Source: CAYUNA01 sp047629355
Lineage (GTDB): Bacteria > Bacteroidota > Bacteroidia > Chitinophagales > Saprospiraceae
Assembly: GCA_047629355.1 (NCBI GenBank)
Contig: JBLHWU010000005.1
Location: 1 to 54,108 of the forward strand
Direction: 5' to 3'
Length of the DNA stretch: 54,108 nt
Shown here: piece after piece, positions 53,923 to 54,108 of the stretch
How positions within the stretch are numbered: position 1 is the stretch's first letter
Layout of the letters: each line of letters starts with the position of its first letter
Notes under the pieces: model-generated
What the model saw: the letters and a program-made list of their open reading frames with translations, nothing else
Told to the model about the DNA's origin: nothing
The model's database searches: none
Translations under genes and position numbers: made by a program

Positions 53923-54108
53923 CATTGCAACAAACCGACCGACGGACGACTATTGTACCGCAGGTTGAGCAATCAGTACGGCGCCGTCTGTTTGCATTTT
54001 TTGAAGTTAACCAAACTACTTCGGTTCGAATTCGTCGGGGGTTGACCCCTCCAAATTCGGCAACAAACCTCCCTCCGAACTCCTAATACCCGCAGTCCAT
54101 CCAGCAGG

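Larger units (their letters stand above)
53721..54108. other. Intergenic region and window edge
   Basis: It contains the greA-HIT terminator and a promoter-like motif. From about 53925 it holds GC-richer DNA with several short complementary stretches (GACGG/CCGTC and GGGG-TTGA-CCCC). No gene can be supported before the window ends. Confidence 0.5.

Noticed and set aside
54000..54060. tRNA-like GGTTCGAATTCG word near the right edge
   Set aside because: The flanking bases do not form a T-stem or a cloverleaf on either strand.
1..54108. CRISPR arrays, insertion sequences or prophage
   Set aside because: No regularly spaced direct repeats, no cas, transposase, integrase or phage structural genes were seen.

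Overview
The window reads as chromosomal DNA of a member of the Bacteroidota, most likely a free-living, Saprospiraceae-like lineage; the lineage is an inference. The evidence is a SusC/SusD pair, at least two proteins with recognisable type IX secretion (T9SS) C-terminal sorting domains, a PorV/PorQ-family barrel, TonB-linked receptors with carboxypeptidase-regulatory N-termini, and Bacteroidota-type -7 promoter elements (TAnnTTTG). Base composition is low in GC. I found no rRNA, tRNA, CRISPR array, transposase or phage gene.

Layout. 0.6-4.8 kb: a large T9SS surface protein with HYR-like, dockerin-like and cohesin-like parts. 5.7-11.9 kb: a minus-strand operon susC-susD-sodium/solute symporter. 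12-16 kb: a DUF2064 protein, queA, and an ECF sigma factor with two envelope partners. 16-18 kb: an ABC-F ATPase. 18.1-22.8 kb: a PoNi-like immunity gene broken by one in-frame stop, then a C39-peptidase ABC exporter and its HlyD adaptor. 22.9-31.3 kb: an ICMT-like membrane methyltransferase, a GNAT/FemAB-like protein, a secreted esterase, a DUF4349 lipoprotein, a DUF2141 protein, an SLC12-type transporter and a small basic protein. 32-34.2 kb: a second ECF sigma factor followed by an unusual protein joining a sigma-regulator-like N-terminus, a carboxypeptidase-regulatory domain and a TonB C-terminus. 34.3-37.7 kb: a T9SS surface protein, UbiA-type prenyltransferase and KdsC-type phosphatase, then iscX and an ISC-type ferredoxin. 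38.6-42 kb: an MFS transporter divergent from typA. 43-52.3 kb: a TonB receptor, a 1405-residue T9SS cargo and a PorV/PorQ protein, preceded by a long leader rich in hairpins. 52.8-53.7 kb: greA and a HIT-family gene.

How the genes work together. The susCD-symporter operon looks like a nutrient uptake unit. The 43-52 kb trio looks like a coordinated outer-membrane and T9SS surface module. The 18-23 kb segment looks like remains of an antagonism or peptide-export locus without a visible cargo.

The most unusual content is intergenic. A two-hairpin interspersed element of about 140 bp occurs about seven times; one copy is bounded by 23-bp inverted repeats and one is partly duplicated in tandem. 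Several unrelated palindromic spacers sit inside operons. These, the interrupted PoNi gene, the sigma/TonB fusion and the long leader before the TonB receptor deserve the closest look.
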